A stretch of 64,000 bases of DNA. Origin: Mikania micrantha. Taxonomy: Eukaryota; Streptophyta; Magnoliopsida; Asterales; Asteraceae. The position numbers were made by a program, and so were the translations under genes. How positions within the stretch are numbered: the first letter of the stretch is position 1; each line of letters starts with the position of its first letter. Below, in pieces: positions 1-11,510 of the stretch. The DNA lies in the NCBI GenBank assembly GCA_009363875.1, contig CM018696.1, forward strand, positions 20,969,475 to 21,033,474, given 5' to 3'. The notes below the pieces were generated by a model. The model saw only the letters and a list, made by a program, of their open reading frames with translations, did no database searches and had not been told where the DNA came from.

Positions 1-1
1 G

Positions 2-61
2 ATGAAGAAGCATCCTCATCTGTTCAAAACGACAACTGCAAACACTGAGAAGACACGTTAA
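2..61 (+). pseudogene. C-terminal tail of Ty3/gypsy pol (element F), partial
   Basis: An open frame enters from the left edge and reads MKKHPHLFKTTTANTEKTR before a TAA stop at 59-61. The KYPHLF/KHPHLF ending is the last stretch of chromovirus polyproteins, just after the chromodomain-type segment; the same ending occurs at about 5163 and 52384 in this window. Only the last 19 codons are visible, so the state of the rest of this pol cannot be judged. The purine-rich tract and 3' LTR that follow fit the 3' end of a plus-strand retrotransposon. Confidence 0.75.
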
Positions 62-583
62 ATTTCAGGACGAAATTTCCTTCAACAAGGGGATGACGTG
101 ATACTTCACACTGCGACACTTTAGATTTCAACTGTAAGCACAAATTCTTTTATACAATTGGTTTTGTTACAAACATCTGTGCTGAACACAAACATTTTAG
201 AATTCAAACACTTTCAAGCATGATTTGTTACAATCGATGTGCTACATTTTATGTGCTACATTTAATGTGTTACATTTCATGGTAGTACAAACATGATTAA
301 TTGCAAACATTCACTATGTGCAAGGTTACATAGTACAGTATGATCAAACAAGAACATTCACATACACAATTAGGTGTACTAACTGGTGTGCACGCAAACA
401 GTTACATACGATCACATTTAGGTGTGATGTTACAAACGTTGAACCTTGTGTGTGAGTACACACAAGTACACAGAATGATCAACTATCGCACAAACACGTA
501 TACATTGAACTCACAAGTAGTGTCCTAACTACTTCTAACATTTTACAATTTTCGGGACGAAAATTCCTTCAACAAGGGGATGA
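62..583 (+). other. 3' untranslated region of element F with two polypurine-tract copies
   Basis: Between the pol stop and the LTR there are two near-identical blocks: GACGAAATTTCC followed by CAACAAGGGGATGACGTGA near 69-98, and GACGAAAATTCC followed by CAACAAGGGGATGATGTGA near 556-588. Only the second abuts the LTR. The spacer of about 450 bases is AT-rich and includes a short tandem repeat of GTGCTACATTT (about 240-280). A 62-codon open frame in the spacer (340-528) has no recognisable features and I do not call it a gene. Confidence 0.7.
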
Positions 584-3161
584 TGTGACAATCCGGCATT
601 TCGGATTAACCCCGTTAATCAGATTTTAACAGAAACAATATGAAATTGTAAAAAAATCAAATCTAAGGGATTAGAATTAAACTAAATAAATCCTAAAAAA
701 CTTAAGTTATAAATTTTTAACTTGTAAAGGATTAGAATTATCAATTTTGACTTTTATAAGTCAAATTTCGGCCAAAATAACAATTGAATTCGAAATTCAA
801 ATAAACCACAGTAATTGATCGAACTAATTCATCAATCAACACATAATGATGATGAACAACGGTTACCAAGAGTTATTAACCTCATAATTGTCGAATTTAA
901 ACGAAATAATAACACAAAAATTGTAACCGAAGTCGGTGGAACTCGAGGATGTATAATACGAAGCTAATCAATCAAATTGAAGCTCCCTAAACCTCCATCG
1001 GCACCATTAGTGAGTTCTGCACACTACAATTCAAAAGAATAAACATCGGGAGACGGATTTGAATCAAGGGGCGGCCGAAGAACTGCTATATAGTCGACCT
1101 ACACCTGTTCAACATCAAACCAGGTAATAATCGACTTCTATATAACCTAAACAGGCCGACTAAGCTTAGCCCCATGATAATTGGTGATTCTAACATCGAA
1201 TTTTATGAGTTCAGATTCTAGGGTTCATCCTAGAATACGTTTTGGGGGTTTTTGATCAAACGGGTTTAAAAATCAAATTAAACTTTGCAGAGAGGTTCGA
1301 AATCATCCTTGTAAAGAAAACACTATGACAATTTCAATTAAAAGCAGCGAATGGAAAGATTTCGAATTCTAGGGTTCTTGAGTTAGAACGATTTGGGGGT
1401 TTTGATTCAAATGAGTTTAATAATCCAATTAACATATACAGACAGTTTCGAAATCAGTCATTAACTGAAAACCCTATGTTAATTGGATGTTACAACAACG
1501 AATTAAAGGATTTTGTTTTTCTAGGGTTCATTATATGAACGAATTGGGGATTTTGCTTCGAACGAGATTAATACTCAAATTAAACCATGTAGGTAGGTTC
1601 GAAATATGTTATTTAATAAAAACCCTATGATTTTGTTGAATAACATTAACGAATTTGAAGGATTGAATCAAAGAACATGGTTTTGAGGTTAAATTCGATT
1701 TGGGGATTATAAAACTCTAAGAATCTGATGAAATAAAGCAATTGGAAACACATGTGAACTCGTTTGGATATTTCGAATTACAGCCCTATGGTTTTAGGTT
1801 TGACCGAGTTCGAATTGGGGTCCAATTGGACATTAGTTGGTTCGGTTATGGGAACAAAAGGGAACCCGACTTGTTTGTTGTTTAAAATCATTTGGAATCA
1901 AACTATAACACAAAATCAGAGTTAGGTCAACTGGTTGAGTGTGTGTGTTTGTCCAGGAGGTCAGGGGTTCGAACCCTGCCTCTGACAGTTTTTGAATTCA
2001 AACTAATTTTGGTTTTTAAACCATAATTTCTTCGTTTTAACTCCGTTTCGACCCGTTCGAATTGAGTCGGAACCAGAATTCAATTCTGAATATATTAGAA
2101 TAATAAAATCTATATTTTGACATGAAATTATAAATCGCGTACAATTACGCGTGTTTAACGAAATCGTATATAATTGAACGATTTAAACAAATGAACTTAA
2201 AACCGTTCATACTTTTGTATGTACATTTCAAACAATATAACATACGTGTGTTGACACGTATGTGATCTTAAACGTAAAACGACATCCCGAATAACACAAC
2301 GTTATTGTTAAAACACAGATTTAGAAGACTTTTTACGCGATTTCACGTGTGTTTGATCATTCTACTCACATTCAAAGGTGCGTACACGGCCCTTTTTCTT
2401 ATTTAAACTGTTTTGGGGGAGAAAATATGTGCAAACAAGCATTTTAGATACATATCACTTGCATGAGTTAGCTATTTACGATAAGTGCGAACATAGCATT
2501 ACAAGTCCTTACATATCGAACGTTTAGTTTGCCGTAGTGCAAAGCGTGGTAGTTGGAAATAGATCTATTGGGTTTGACAAACCTCACTTGGTAGATTGTA
2601 GGTCTACGCAAGTGTTTAACTAGCCAATTCGAACATTACTATTGTTTGTGCTAGATAATAGTGGAAAGGCAAATTACATTCTAACAGTCAGCTTCGGTGT
2701 CGACCGCTTATGTAAATAGTACAAATGACTAGCTATCATGACTATGCATGTGTGATTATGTTATCTGCAAACATTTCGTTTCAAATAGTTGCTTCAAACA
2801 TTTGTGATTATTCAAACCTGTGTATGCACCAACGTTTGTGTTGACTTGATTTACATGTTTTCTCAGGACACAAAAGCACAACTAAGGACAAGCATGGACT
2901 AGGATGTGGAGTCGCATGCATACATTTTAATTCATGTGTTTTGAATTCGAATATTTAAGACTTTGACTTTGTAATTTATGTTTTACAAACCGTTACGTTT
3001 TAAAATGCTTCCGCAAACTTTGAAACTTTGATGTTACACTTTAGACCAAAATTATGTTTGAAAATCATATAGAGGTCTTTCGCTGTGTCGAATGACTAAG
3101 ATCCTGGTTTGTCACACCCTAAACGGTATGATTCCGTTAGTTGAAAATTGGGGGTGTGACA
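584..3161 (+). repeat. 3' LTR of element F (LTR family I)
   Basis: Starts TGTGACAATCCGG directly after the polypurine tract and ends GGGTGTGACA, so it has TG...CA ends and is about 2.6 kb. Immediately after it the sequence resumes in frame inside another element's pol (EVRQFLGLAGYY motif), so element F was inserted in element G. The same LTR family occurs as a solo LTR at 55422-58157 on the other strand. The 5' half has several blocks carrying CTAGGGTTC and a run of GGGGGTTTT. A tRNA-like module lies at about 1919-1993. The 5' LTR and internal region of F are outside the window. Confidence 0.85.
1919..1993 (+). promoter_or_regulatory. tRNA-like Pol III module inside LTR family I
   Basis: An A-box-like stretch (TTAGGTCAACTGGTTGAG, about 1922-1939) is followed about 27 bases later by a perfect B box GGTTCGAACCC (1966-1976), flanked by AGG and CCT that can pair as a T arm, and then by TTTTT (1989-1993), a Pol III terminator. 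The acceptor arm of a real tRNA does not close, so this is not called a tRNA gene. The corresponding position of the related LTR at 55422-58157 also carries A-box, B-box and T-run. Confidence 0.5.
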
Positions 3162-4461
3162 TGAGGTGCGACAATTCCTAGGCTTGGCAGGCTATTATAA
3201 ACGATTTATCGAAGGATTTTTCAAGATAGCCCAACCACTTACAGCTCTCACCCATAAGGACAAGAAATATCTCTGGACTGAAAAACAAGAAGCTGCATTC
3301 CAACTTCTCAAGCAGAAGCTCTGTAGTGCACCTATCTTATCACTTCCTGATGGAACAGATGACTTTGTAGTGTATTGCGATGCCTCGATACAAGGAATCG
3401 GCTGCATACTGATGCAGCGAAAGAAGGTGATCGCATATGCTTCTCGACAACTGAAAGTCCACGAGAAGAACTACACCACCCACGACTTGGAACTTGGAGC
3501 CGTGGTATTTGCACTTAAGATCTGGAGACACCACTTGTATGGTACGAAGTGTATTATATACACCAATCACAAGAGTCTCCAACACATATTCGAGCAGAAG
3601 GAACTGAACAAGCGACAACGTCGTTGGATCGAACTCTTAAACGACTACGAGTGTGCTATCAAGTATCACCCGAGGAAGGCCAATGTTGTGGCCGATGCCT
3701 TAAGTCGGAAGAATACCTCGAAACCCAAGATGGCACAAGCTTTACAGCTCACCATCCATCCCAATCTTCCTGAACATATACGTAATGCCCAGGTTGAGGC
3801 ATTGAAAGAAGAAAACCTAGAGGACGAATCACTAAGGGGAATGGAGAAACAACTAGAAGTCAAAGCCTATGGTTTACATTATTTCATGGAACGCGTTTGG
3901 GTTCCACATCACGGGAACTTACGAAACCTTGTGATGGACGAGGCTCATAAGTCTCGGTATTCCATTCACCCTGGATTTGATAAGAGGTATCATGATCTGA
4001 AAATCCTTTATTGGTGGCCAAACATGAAAGCCGACATCGCCACTTATGTGAGCAAATGCTTGACTTGCGCCAAACTCAAGGTTGAATACCAGAAACCATC
4101 TGGACTACTTACACAACCAGAAATCCCCATGTGGAAATGGGAACAAATCTCTATGGACTTCATTACCAAATTACCCCGTACTCCTAGTGGATGTGACACT
4201 ATCTGGGTAATTGTGGACCGACTGACCAACTCAGCACATTTCCTTGCGATCAAGGAAAATGACAAGATGGAAAAACTAGCCAGAATCTATGTCAAGGAAG
4301 TAGTCTCGCGACATGGAGTGCCAATCTTCATCATTTCGGATCGAGACGCTAGATTCACTTCTAACTTCTGCAAATCACTACAAAAGTCGCTTGGTACGCG
4401 GTTGGATATGAGTACAGCATACCACCCACAGACCGATGGCCAGAGCGAACGCACTATATAA
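3162..4461 (+). pseudogene. Ty3/gypsy chromovirus pol fragment: RT end, RNase H, integrase (element G)
   Basis: The frame starts at the RT/connection motif EVRQFLGLAGYYKRF right after the LTR of element F and encodes about 430 residues. RNase H features: YCDASIQGIGC (catalytic Asp near residue 72), TTHDLELGAVVFALKIW, and YHPRKANVVADALSR. Integrase features: the H-H-C-C zinc domain around HKSRYSIHPG and CLTCAKLK, then the catalytic core with ISMDFITKLP, ISDRDARF and DGQSERTI supplying the D, D, E residues. The frame ends at a TAA where related copies have Gln (ERTIQTL in element D). The upstream part of G's pol is missing because F interrupts it. Product: the polyprotein that would copy RNA into DNA and insert it; here non-functional. 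Confidence 0.9.
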
Positions 4462-4463
4462 AC

Positions 4464-5224
4464 ACTCAAAGACACGCTACGAGCGTGTGTAGTAGACTTC
4501 GGTAACAGTTGGGAAACTCACCTACCGTATGGTGGAGTTTTCTTACAACAACAGCTACCATACGAGGATCAAGGCAGCGCCTTTTGAGGCACTCTATGGC
4601 AGGAAATGCCGATCACCCATCTGTTGGGCGGAAGTGGGCGACAGTCAGCTCATAGGCCCGGAACTCATACACGAAACAACGGAGAAAATAGTGAAAATCA
4701 GAAACTGCATGGCAGCAGCTCGCGATCGTCAAAAGAGCTATGCCGATAAACGCCGGAAGCCTCTAGAATTTCAGGTAGGAGATAAAGTCCTTCTGAAAGT
4801 TTCGCCATGGAAATGCGTCATTCGTTTTGGTAATTTAGACAAACTGAACCCACAGTATATTGGACCCTTTGAGATCCTGAAAAGGATTGGTCTAATGGCA
4901 TACCAACTCAACCTACCAACTGAACTCGATGGAGTTCACAACGTATTTCATGTCTCGAACTTGAAAAAGTGTTTATCCGTTGAGACACTTGTAATTCCAC
5001 TGGATGAGATCCAGGTGGATGAACAACTACGGTTCGTGGAAGAACCAGCAGAGATCATGGACCGTGAGGTCAAACAACTCAAAGAAAGTCGGATTCCGAT
5101 TGTCAGAGTCTAATGGAACTCGAAACGCGGATCTGAATTCACGTGGGAGCGTGAAGATCAGATGATGCGCAAATATCCCCACCTTTTCAAAGAAGCAACG
5201 TCGAACGCCGACAACAGCGAATAA
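4464..5224 (+). pseudogene. Integrase C-terminus and chromodomain-like tail of element G
   Basis: After the TAA the integrase reading continues (TLKDTLRACVVDFG) and shifts by one base near 4525-4530, so the rest is in another frame (open 4529-5113). It carries FSYNNSYHTRIKAAPFEAL, GRKCRSPICW, the GPF/Y-type motif YIGPFEILKRIG, VHNVFHVSNLKKCL, and then the chromodomain-type tail. A stop at 5111-5113 lies just before WNSKRGSEFTWERED; the frame then runs on to a natural-looking TAA at 5222-5224. At least three lesions therefore separate this from a working gene. The tail type points to a chromovirus of the Tekay sort (family knowledge). Confidence 0.85.
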
Positions 5225-5362
5225 ATTTTGGGACGAAATTTCCTTTCAACAAGGGGATGATGTGACAACCAGAAAAAATTTTTGTTTCTCAAACACTTTT
5301 TCTTCTCAAACACTACAACAACAACCAAATTTCAGGACGAAATTTCTTCAACAAGGGGATGA
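5225..5362 (+). other. Duplicated polypurine tract of element G
   Basis: Two copies of the block GACGAAATTTC...CAACAAGGGGATGATGTGACA lie about 105 bases apart (about 5233-5268 and 5337-5369), separated by a spacer with CTCAAACACT direct repeats. The second copy leads straight into the LTR at 5363. As in element F, the tract that primes plus-strand DNA synthesis is present twice. Confidence 0.7.
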
Positions 5363-8053
5363 TGTGACACCCGGCAATTTCAGGTAAATTGCAACTCTTA
5401 CACTTTATGTATTCCACATTCATACTTGTTGCATTTCATTTAATTATGTTTAATTAGATGCGCCAAAGACACACAATTGCGAAACGATAGTTCGAGGAAC
5501 TATCGAATCGTACATTGCACACTGGTTTTGGAAATCAAGTGTGGCAAACACAAACACAAACACAAAACAATAATTCGGATAATTATTGGATTGTGCAATA
5601 CATGTTGATTATGGTTAATCAAGCATGCAAACGGTTCGTAGTGACGAACGCAAACTATCAAAGATAATTCGGGGAATTATGGAAAAACATACACGAGTCT
5701 CACGAACGTTGGTGATCAAACAACTTATGTGTCATTAGGTGGTTATGTGCTATTAGATGTTTAGGATAAACATTGGGAACCGAGAACGAGCGAAATCGAA
5801 TCGACGAAATCGAAAAACAAGAAAATGGATCCATCTCGGTACGCGAAGCAAAGCGGGAGTCGGGACTCCCGAATTCCTCGGCGGTACGCGACGACCTTTT
5901 TGTCGGCCTCAGCGTTACGTGAAGGCCATGCAGATCAAAAATATCATAAAAACCAACCCCAACTCATTTGTTCGGTTTCTACCCCAAACCACCGAACATT
6001 TTCTCTCAAACTCGACCTAGAACTACTGAGATCAAGCCTCTAACCCCCTGGAATCACCATGGAAGCCATCTTCTAGTGATTAGAAGCCATTGGAGCTTAA
6101 GGAAGGTCTTGGAAGCTATCAAGAAGCTTGGAGCAACCATCAATCCACTAGGTCTTCATCATCAGAAGCTATTCAACCCAAATCCTAGCTGTGAAGGTAG
6201 TTTTACATGTTTATTGATGGTTAGATCGTACATGCACGATGTAAAAACACACATGCAAGTGTGTTTGAACACATGAAACACCATGTGGTTATTGAGCACG
6301 AATTTGTTGGTGATTTTGTGTGATATTGATTTGGATTTACTGATTTTAGAGTTTAGAAATGTTAGATTTGAGTTTTGGTAGAGTTTTGCCATAAAAGGTA
6401 ACTTTTATGTTGCAAGTCATAGATTTGTGATGATCTAGACATGTCTAGATGTTGTCAAATGCATATTGGAGTGTTTAGAAACACATTTGGGTATTTGATT
6501 TTGTCAAAAACATGATTTTGTAAGAACTTACTAAAAATGGAAACTTTTGTAAATCAAAAGAGGGCTTTTGATGTTTTAAAGTGTTTTAGTAAATTTTGAT
6601 TATTGAAATATGTGTAAAAATGGTTTTTAACATATTTGGAAACGTTGTTTTGTGAAAACGAGCTTTTAAACGGATACTTTCCAAAAAAGGAAACTTTATT
6701 TGGGCAAAATGGCATAAATGGCGATTTATGCACAAACGACATATTTCAAAGTGTTTACATATGTTTTTACAAACATACTGCGGTATTAGCTTTATGAAAT
6801 GAGATTTCATAGCTGCACTTTCCTAAAATGGAAACTTTCCAAAAATGGTAACTTTTACTATTCTTACACGTTTCTTAAGTGAATGTTGTACGATTAGAGT
6901 CATAGGATGCATATAGGTGTCTTACTTGTATTTATGACATATTGGATGGTCATAACACAACAAACGTGTCACCAACGATTCCTCGAGACAACACACACAC
7001 TCGGTTGAGCACACCGATACTTGGAGTTGTATTGTATACAACGCACCACAAAACACATACTCACACATATATGGTTATAGGTGCTTACTAGCAAGATTAC
7101 TAGCAGTCGCAGGTAGCGAACACACAACAACCGGAACTACTCTACCAGGCGAGTTCACGGCCCCTTTTTACTTTTTCAAACCTTTGGGGGAGAAAACACT
7201 GTATTACAACTGTTTTTGAACAACAACTCTTTTTATTTAAGTATGGACATGCTTTATCACTGTATGTATATGTGTGGACCACATCACAACTAAAAGTCCT
7301 CGCGATACTCCACGGACCGTTAGTAGCGCCTAACGCCTAGCGTGGTAATCTTGAATAGTACTATTTGGGCCTGACAAGCCCCACCCATCATGCTTAGGAG
7401 GCCAACCCGACTGGAGGTCGGAATGGGTGCAATATTGACCAACACTTTGCCATTGTCTTGTGATAGACATGGCGGGAGGCACAACTGTCAGCTTCGGTAC
7501 AAACACGCATATAATATAACTGTATTGACTAGCTATCAATCGATACTGCATTGTAATGATATGTAAATCACAACTCTTACTTTAAACATTGGATGTTTAC
7601 TGCTTATGAAAAACATGTGCTCTCACCAACCTTTGTGTTGACCCTTTTACTCGCATGTTTTCTCAGGTAACTAAGGCACGTGCACGAGGAATCTAGGATG
7701 CTAGGAAGGAGTCCATGCATCTACTATAGTGTCTTAGTCTATTAAACATTTGCTATCATTTGGTTATGTTACATTATGTATTGTTAATCAACTTAAACCG
7801 CTTCCGCAACTATTACTCTGTAATGTTTTGAAAACAGTTTTAACAACACTTCTGCAGTTTATAACTTGAATATGTTTTGATCTTATTAAACTTCCGCAAC
7901 TCTGATTTTACAAAACCGTTTTATCCAAGTTATTAGATGTACGTATGCAACCAGACATGTAAGTCTCGCAACTGTGTAACTGAAGACTACGATCCTGACC
8001 GATCAGTCCGTCGCTCGCGCCCCGGAAGGGACGGGATTTCTCGGGATGCGATA
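5363..8053 (+). repeat. LTR of element G shared by two internal regions (LTR family II)
   Basis: Starts TGTGACACCCGGC after a polypurine tract and ends GGGATGCGATA, a decayed form of the GGGTGTGACA end, followed by GA and a primer binding site. Length about 2.7 kb. Its first bases resemble the LTR of element C (TGTGACACCCCG), so I group them. Since pol precedes it and a gag start follows it, it acts as 3' LTR to one internal region and 5' LTR to another. Copies of a GCGGTACGCG-type motif lie at about 5838-5925. Confidence 0.8.
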
Positions 8054-8056
8054 GAT

Positions 8057-8069
8057 TGGTATTAGAGCC
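8057..8069 (+). other. Primer binding site (initiator tRNA-Met type)
   Basis: TGGTATTAGAGCC, three bases after the LTR end (GA T). It differs by one base from TGGTATCAGAGCC, the complement of the 3' end of initiator tRNA-Met, used by most plant Ty3/gypsy and Ty1/copia elements. Confidence 0.8.
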
Positions 8070-8409
8070 TCCAGTTATTGCGAATTAGGTTTGCATTTAG
8101 TGAACTTAGTCTATAACCACTAGTCTCCACACAACACATAACACCCAGAATTGTGATACTCGTATACATGTCGTATCTATTATGCATCGCATTCATCACC
8201 GCATGTGACTACCCATGAGGGGAGGAGCCGATAGCTCTGCATGTTTCCTTTCAGTACCTACCGCACACACTAAAGTTAGTCATGAGACAAACGCTAACAC
8301 TTATTCTCGTTATCAAGATTATGGCCGGAAGACGCGGAGGACGCCGAAACACGGGAGGACGTGCAAACATCAACTTGACACCAACTGAACTGAACGCACT
8401 CATCAACGT
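8070..8409 (+). pseudogene. 5' leader and first about 30 codons of gag, truncated
   Basis: After the primer site there is a leader of about 250 bases, then ATG at 8321 opening MAGRRGGRRNTGGRANINLT and PTELNALIN. A basic, Gly/Arg-rich start followed by a TPxEL motif is what I know from Gag of Tekay-type chromoviruses. Similarity stops near 8409; the frame continues for 27 more codons of unrelated low-complexity sequence to a stop at 8491. Gag would form the virus-like particle; here only its N-terminus remains. The start at 8321 is preferred over the upstream in-frame ATG at 8282 because of the family-like N-terminus. Confidence 0.65.
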
Positions 8410-9804
8410 TAAACCATGGTTGACTATTTTGAATATTGAAATAAACATGTGGTTCAAATTAAAGTTGAATAAAAAATTAGGGCTTAAATAAACAAATCAC
8501 TTTTAATGTGATTTAACGTGAAACACATGTTTATTTTCAGATTATAAATAAATGGCTCAGAGATGATTTAGGAATTTTCACTATAAGATCAGGTTTTCAT
8601 TGGATACAATCCATATATGTGTGTGTATGTGTATAATGAATAAGGTTTTCTGATAAAATGGATCAGATTTTTAAGAAGTGTGAGAAGGATCGTGAGGTTG
8701 ACATGTGCATTTCTCTAATTATTTAAAGAAAAATATTTTAGTCATTATGTTTAATGATTCAAGTGATAGTATAATTTGTCTTTATTATTTTGTTTTACTT
8801 TTTTATCACATAATGTGATATTTTGTCATTGTTTTTTATGTATTAAATAAATTGTTGTTATTTAATTTTTAAATTTTATGTATTAAAATACATAGTTGTG
8901 TACCATTGTGTTTTTAAAAACTCCAATTTCTGAAAACACAAATTATCTTATTTTTTTAAAAAAAAATACTTTTTGTTTATTGTGTTTTATGTTCAGGTGA
9001 TTGTGTAATAATTTATCTTTATATTTTATGTTCAGATTATTGTATAATATACTCATTAATGTGTTTTAAGTTTAGGTAATTGTGTAATATATTTATTATT
9101 GTGTTTTACGATCAGCTAATTGTCTTATATGTATTTATCATTGTGTTATACGTTTTAATTCATTTCTTGTTTTTTCTTGTTTTTTATATATTAAATAAAT
9201 TTGTTATGTATTTTTTTATATTTTCCATGTTAGAAGAACACATTTGTATTATTTCAACATTTTTTTTCAAAAATTCTTATTTTAGTAACATATATTTCAT
9301 GTTACTGTGTTATATGTATTCATCATTACATTTTACATTTTTTGACTATTTGATTTTTTTCATTATTTTTTATGTATTAGATAAATGCGTTGTTATATTA
9401 TTATTATAAAAAAATAAAAAGTACGTGATTATGTTATTTCTTCGTTATTCTTTTAAAACTCGTCAGTTTAGAAAAATAGTAAGACACAATGGCAGGAAAA
9501 AGACACAATTACGAACAAAAAGACAAAATGGGGCATTACAAATATACAAGGTGCAGGAAAACTCAATTTTCTTAAAAAAAAATTTTATTTAACAATACTA
9601 TACATATTTTAAAGACAAAAAAAACTTGTTTTTTTGGTGTAAGTTTTTATAAAAATTAATATCGTATATAAAAGTTAGGATTGTTTAAGAATTTGGAAGA
9701 ACATGATAAAAAGTAACAAAAGTGTGTATGACCAAATATCCTTCAGGCAGCTTTTCTACATAATTTTGATCTCAATCATTAAATTATAGATATAATGACC
9801 TTAA
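8410..9804. other. AT-rich DNA without a recognisable gene
   Basis: Very AT-rich, with loosely repeated blocks such as TGTGTTTTATGTTCAG and ATTGTGTAATA between about 8960 and 9160. A 109-codon open frame at 9080-9409 is almost all Phe, Leu, Ile, Tyr and reflects composition. The stretch at about 9545-9780 resembles 11285-11490 in direct orientation and, inverted, part of 10560-10690, which suggests decayed foldback or duplicated repeats. No coding signal is seen. Confidence 0.5.
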
Positions 9805-10066
9805 TTTTTTTTTTTGAACAGCTAAACGAGTACTCGGATCCAACAACCCACGCGCTGCGATCACAGACCGCTACCAACCCCCGGAAACATTTAAAGTCGG
9901 GCGCTGGCGAGTGCTGAATCGAGGAACCACCACACCATCTAGGAGGAAACTCACACTGAGAAAACCCCCTAGCTCACCCGGAACATTTTTGCTCCAGGCG
10001 AGACTCGAACACAAGACCTCCCATTGCTGGTGGTCAAGAAGTACCACTAGGCTATAAGCCCAATGG
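9805..10066 (-). mobile_element. tRNA-derived SINE
   Basis: Read on the minus strand, it begins CCATTGGGCTTATAGCC, has a Pol III A-box-like TATAGCCTAGTGGTA (10042-10056) and a B box GTTCGAGTCTC (10000-10010) about 32 bases apart, then a GC-rich unrelated body (about 9822-9990) and an oligo-A tail (T-run at 9805-9815 on the plus strand). That order (tRNA-like head, unrelated body, A tail) defines a SINE. The base composition contrasts sharply with the AT-rich flanks. Target-site duplications are hard to place because both flanks are T-rich. About 260 bases, so likely close to full length. Confidence 0.8.
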
Positions 10067-10559
10067 TGAATTTTTTTATAGTAAAACTCCTTTTTACTAT
10101 AGCTTCACCCTAAAGATAGTGAATTTTTTTTTTAATTTTTTTTTGCTTTTTTTGTTTTGTTTTTATGTTTCCGTTGTGTACATTTGTATTTCGGTTTCTT
10201 AACACTCGTTTATACTACATGGCAAATTTTTTAAGTTTTACGGTGAGATGACACTCGATTTTACGAGGAACTATGTTTCTGTTTTTTTTGTTTGTTTTTC
10301 TAATGAGGAACTATGTTTTAGGTTTGTTAAAATAGTAACTTTTGACTATTATGTATAAGAAAGTTAAAGATCTTCAACAAATTCATATTTCACAACTTAA
10401 TTTGTTAAATATTTATATGTTTAACATATTTTTTTTTTTGCTTTTCTTAAATTTTGGTTTAAGGATTAGGTTCAACTAAATACTTTCCTTATCCTAAAAA
10501 AGGATAAGAATTATTATTGACCATAAGATTATGAACTCAAATTTAAGATGGGAAATTTA

Positions 10560-11490
10560 AAATTTTAGAGAGAAAAGTTGTTAGAGAATAATTTAGTCAT
10601 AACCACTTTTACATACGATGTTATTTTTTAAAAAAATATATCATAAAAGCAAGCATTTTTTATCTTTAAAATAAGTATAATTTTGCTATAAAAATTAATT
10701 TTTTTTCAGCTTATTGTGTCTAATTATCTTCATTGTGTCTTAAATGTTTGTGTATAATTATCTATTTGTGTTTCTTACATGTAATTGTGTCTTTTTTATA
10801 TGTTATTGTGTCTGTTTTTAAAAATAACTGTGTTATTCATACTAGTTATTGTTTTATAATTGTTTAACATTATATATTCTACAACATCATAGTGTCTAAA
10901 ATTGTTTAGGAAAACACAACATTAAGCAAACACAAAAGACACAATGATCTGTATAAAAGACACATTGACCAATACAAAAGACACAATAACATGTACAAAA
11001 GACACAATGTCTATACAAAAGACACAATGACCCATACAAAATTGTTTATACTCGTCATTGTGTCTGTTTACAATTAATTGTGTCTTTTGTAAAAATCATT
11101 GTATTATTTATACTTGTCATTGCGTCATACTTCAAATTATGTATTTTACAACATCATTGTGTCTTAAATTGTTTATGAAAACACAACATTGAGCAGAAAT
11201 ACAAAATACATAATAACATGTACAAAAGACACAATATCATATACAAAATACAATTCATGTACAAAAGACACATTGACCTAAAAAATAAATTTTTTCTATA
11301 GCAATATTATACTAATTTTGAAGCTAAAAAAATGCTCATTTTTATGGTATATTTTTTTTCCAAAAAATAATTTCATATGTAAAATTTATAAACGTTTAAA
11401 CATGATGGAGGAACTTGATAAAAAATCAACAAAAATGACTATTATTATAATACCCTCCAGCAACTTGATTTAATCATAACCATTGATTAA
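10560..11490. repeat. Degenerate foldback region with AAAGACACAATG repeats
   Basis: The segment at about 10630-10690 is an imperfect inverted copy of about 11285-11360 (shared features include GCTATA, an AGTATAAT-like block and the A/T-run order). Between the arms are many copies of the word AAAGACACAATG and its complement CATTGTGTCTTT, for example six direct copies spaced about 20-30 bases at 10930-11040. No open frame of interest. Nature of the element is unknown. Confidence 0.5.
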
Positions 11491-11510
11491 TGATCAAATG
11501 GTTCAACATT

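Noticed and set aside
1951..1990. A true tRNA gene around the perfect B box
   Set aside because: No closed acceptor stem and no anticodon arm can be formed; only the Pol III promoter boxes are tRNA-like.
8530..8640. LINE-like fragment (frame with GIFTIRSGF)
   Set aside because: Only a short similarity to the end of plant LINE reverse transcriptases; too weak to call.
9080..9409. 109-codon open frame
   Set aside because: Nearly all Phe, Ile, Leu and Tyr in T-rich DNA; no domain and no homology recognised.
10930..11040. CRISPR-like array
   Set aside because: The spaced AAAGACACAATG words are too short and irregular, occur in both orientations, and the DNA is eukaryotic.
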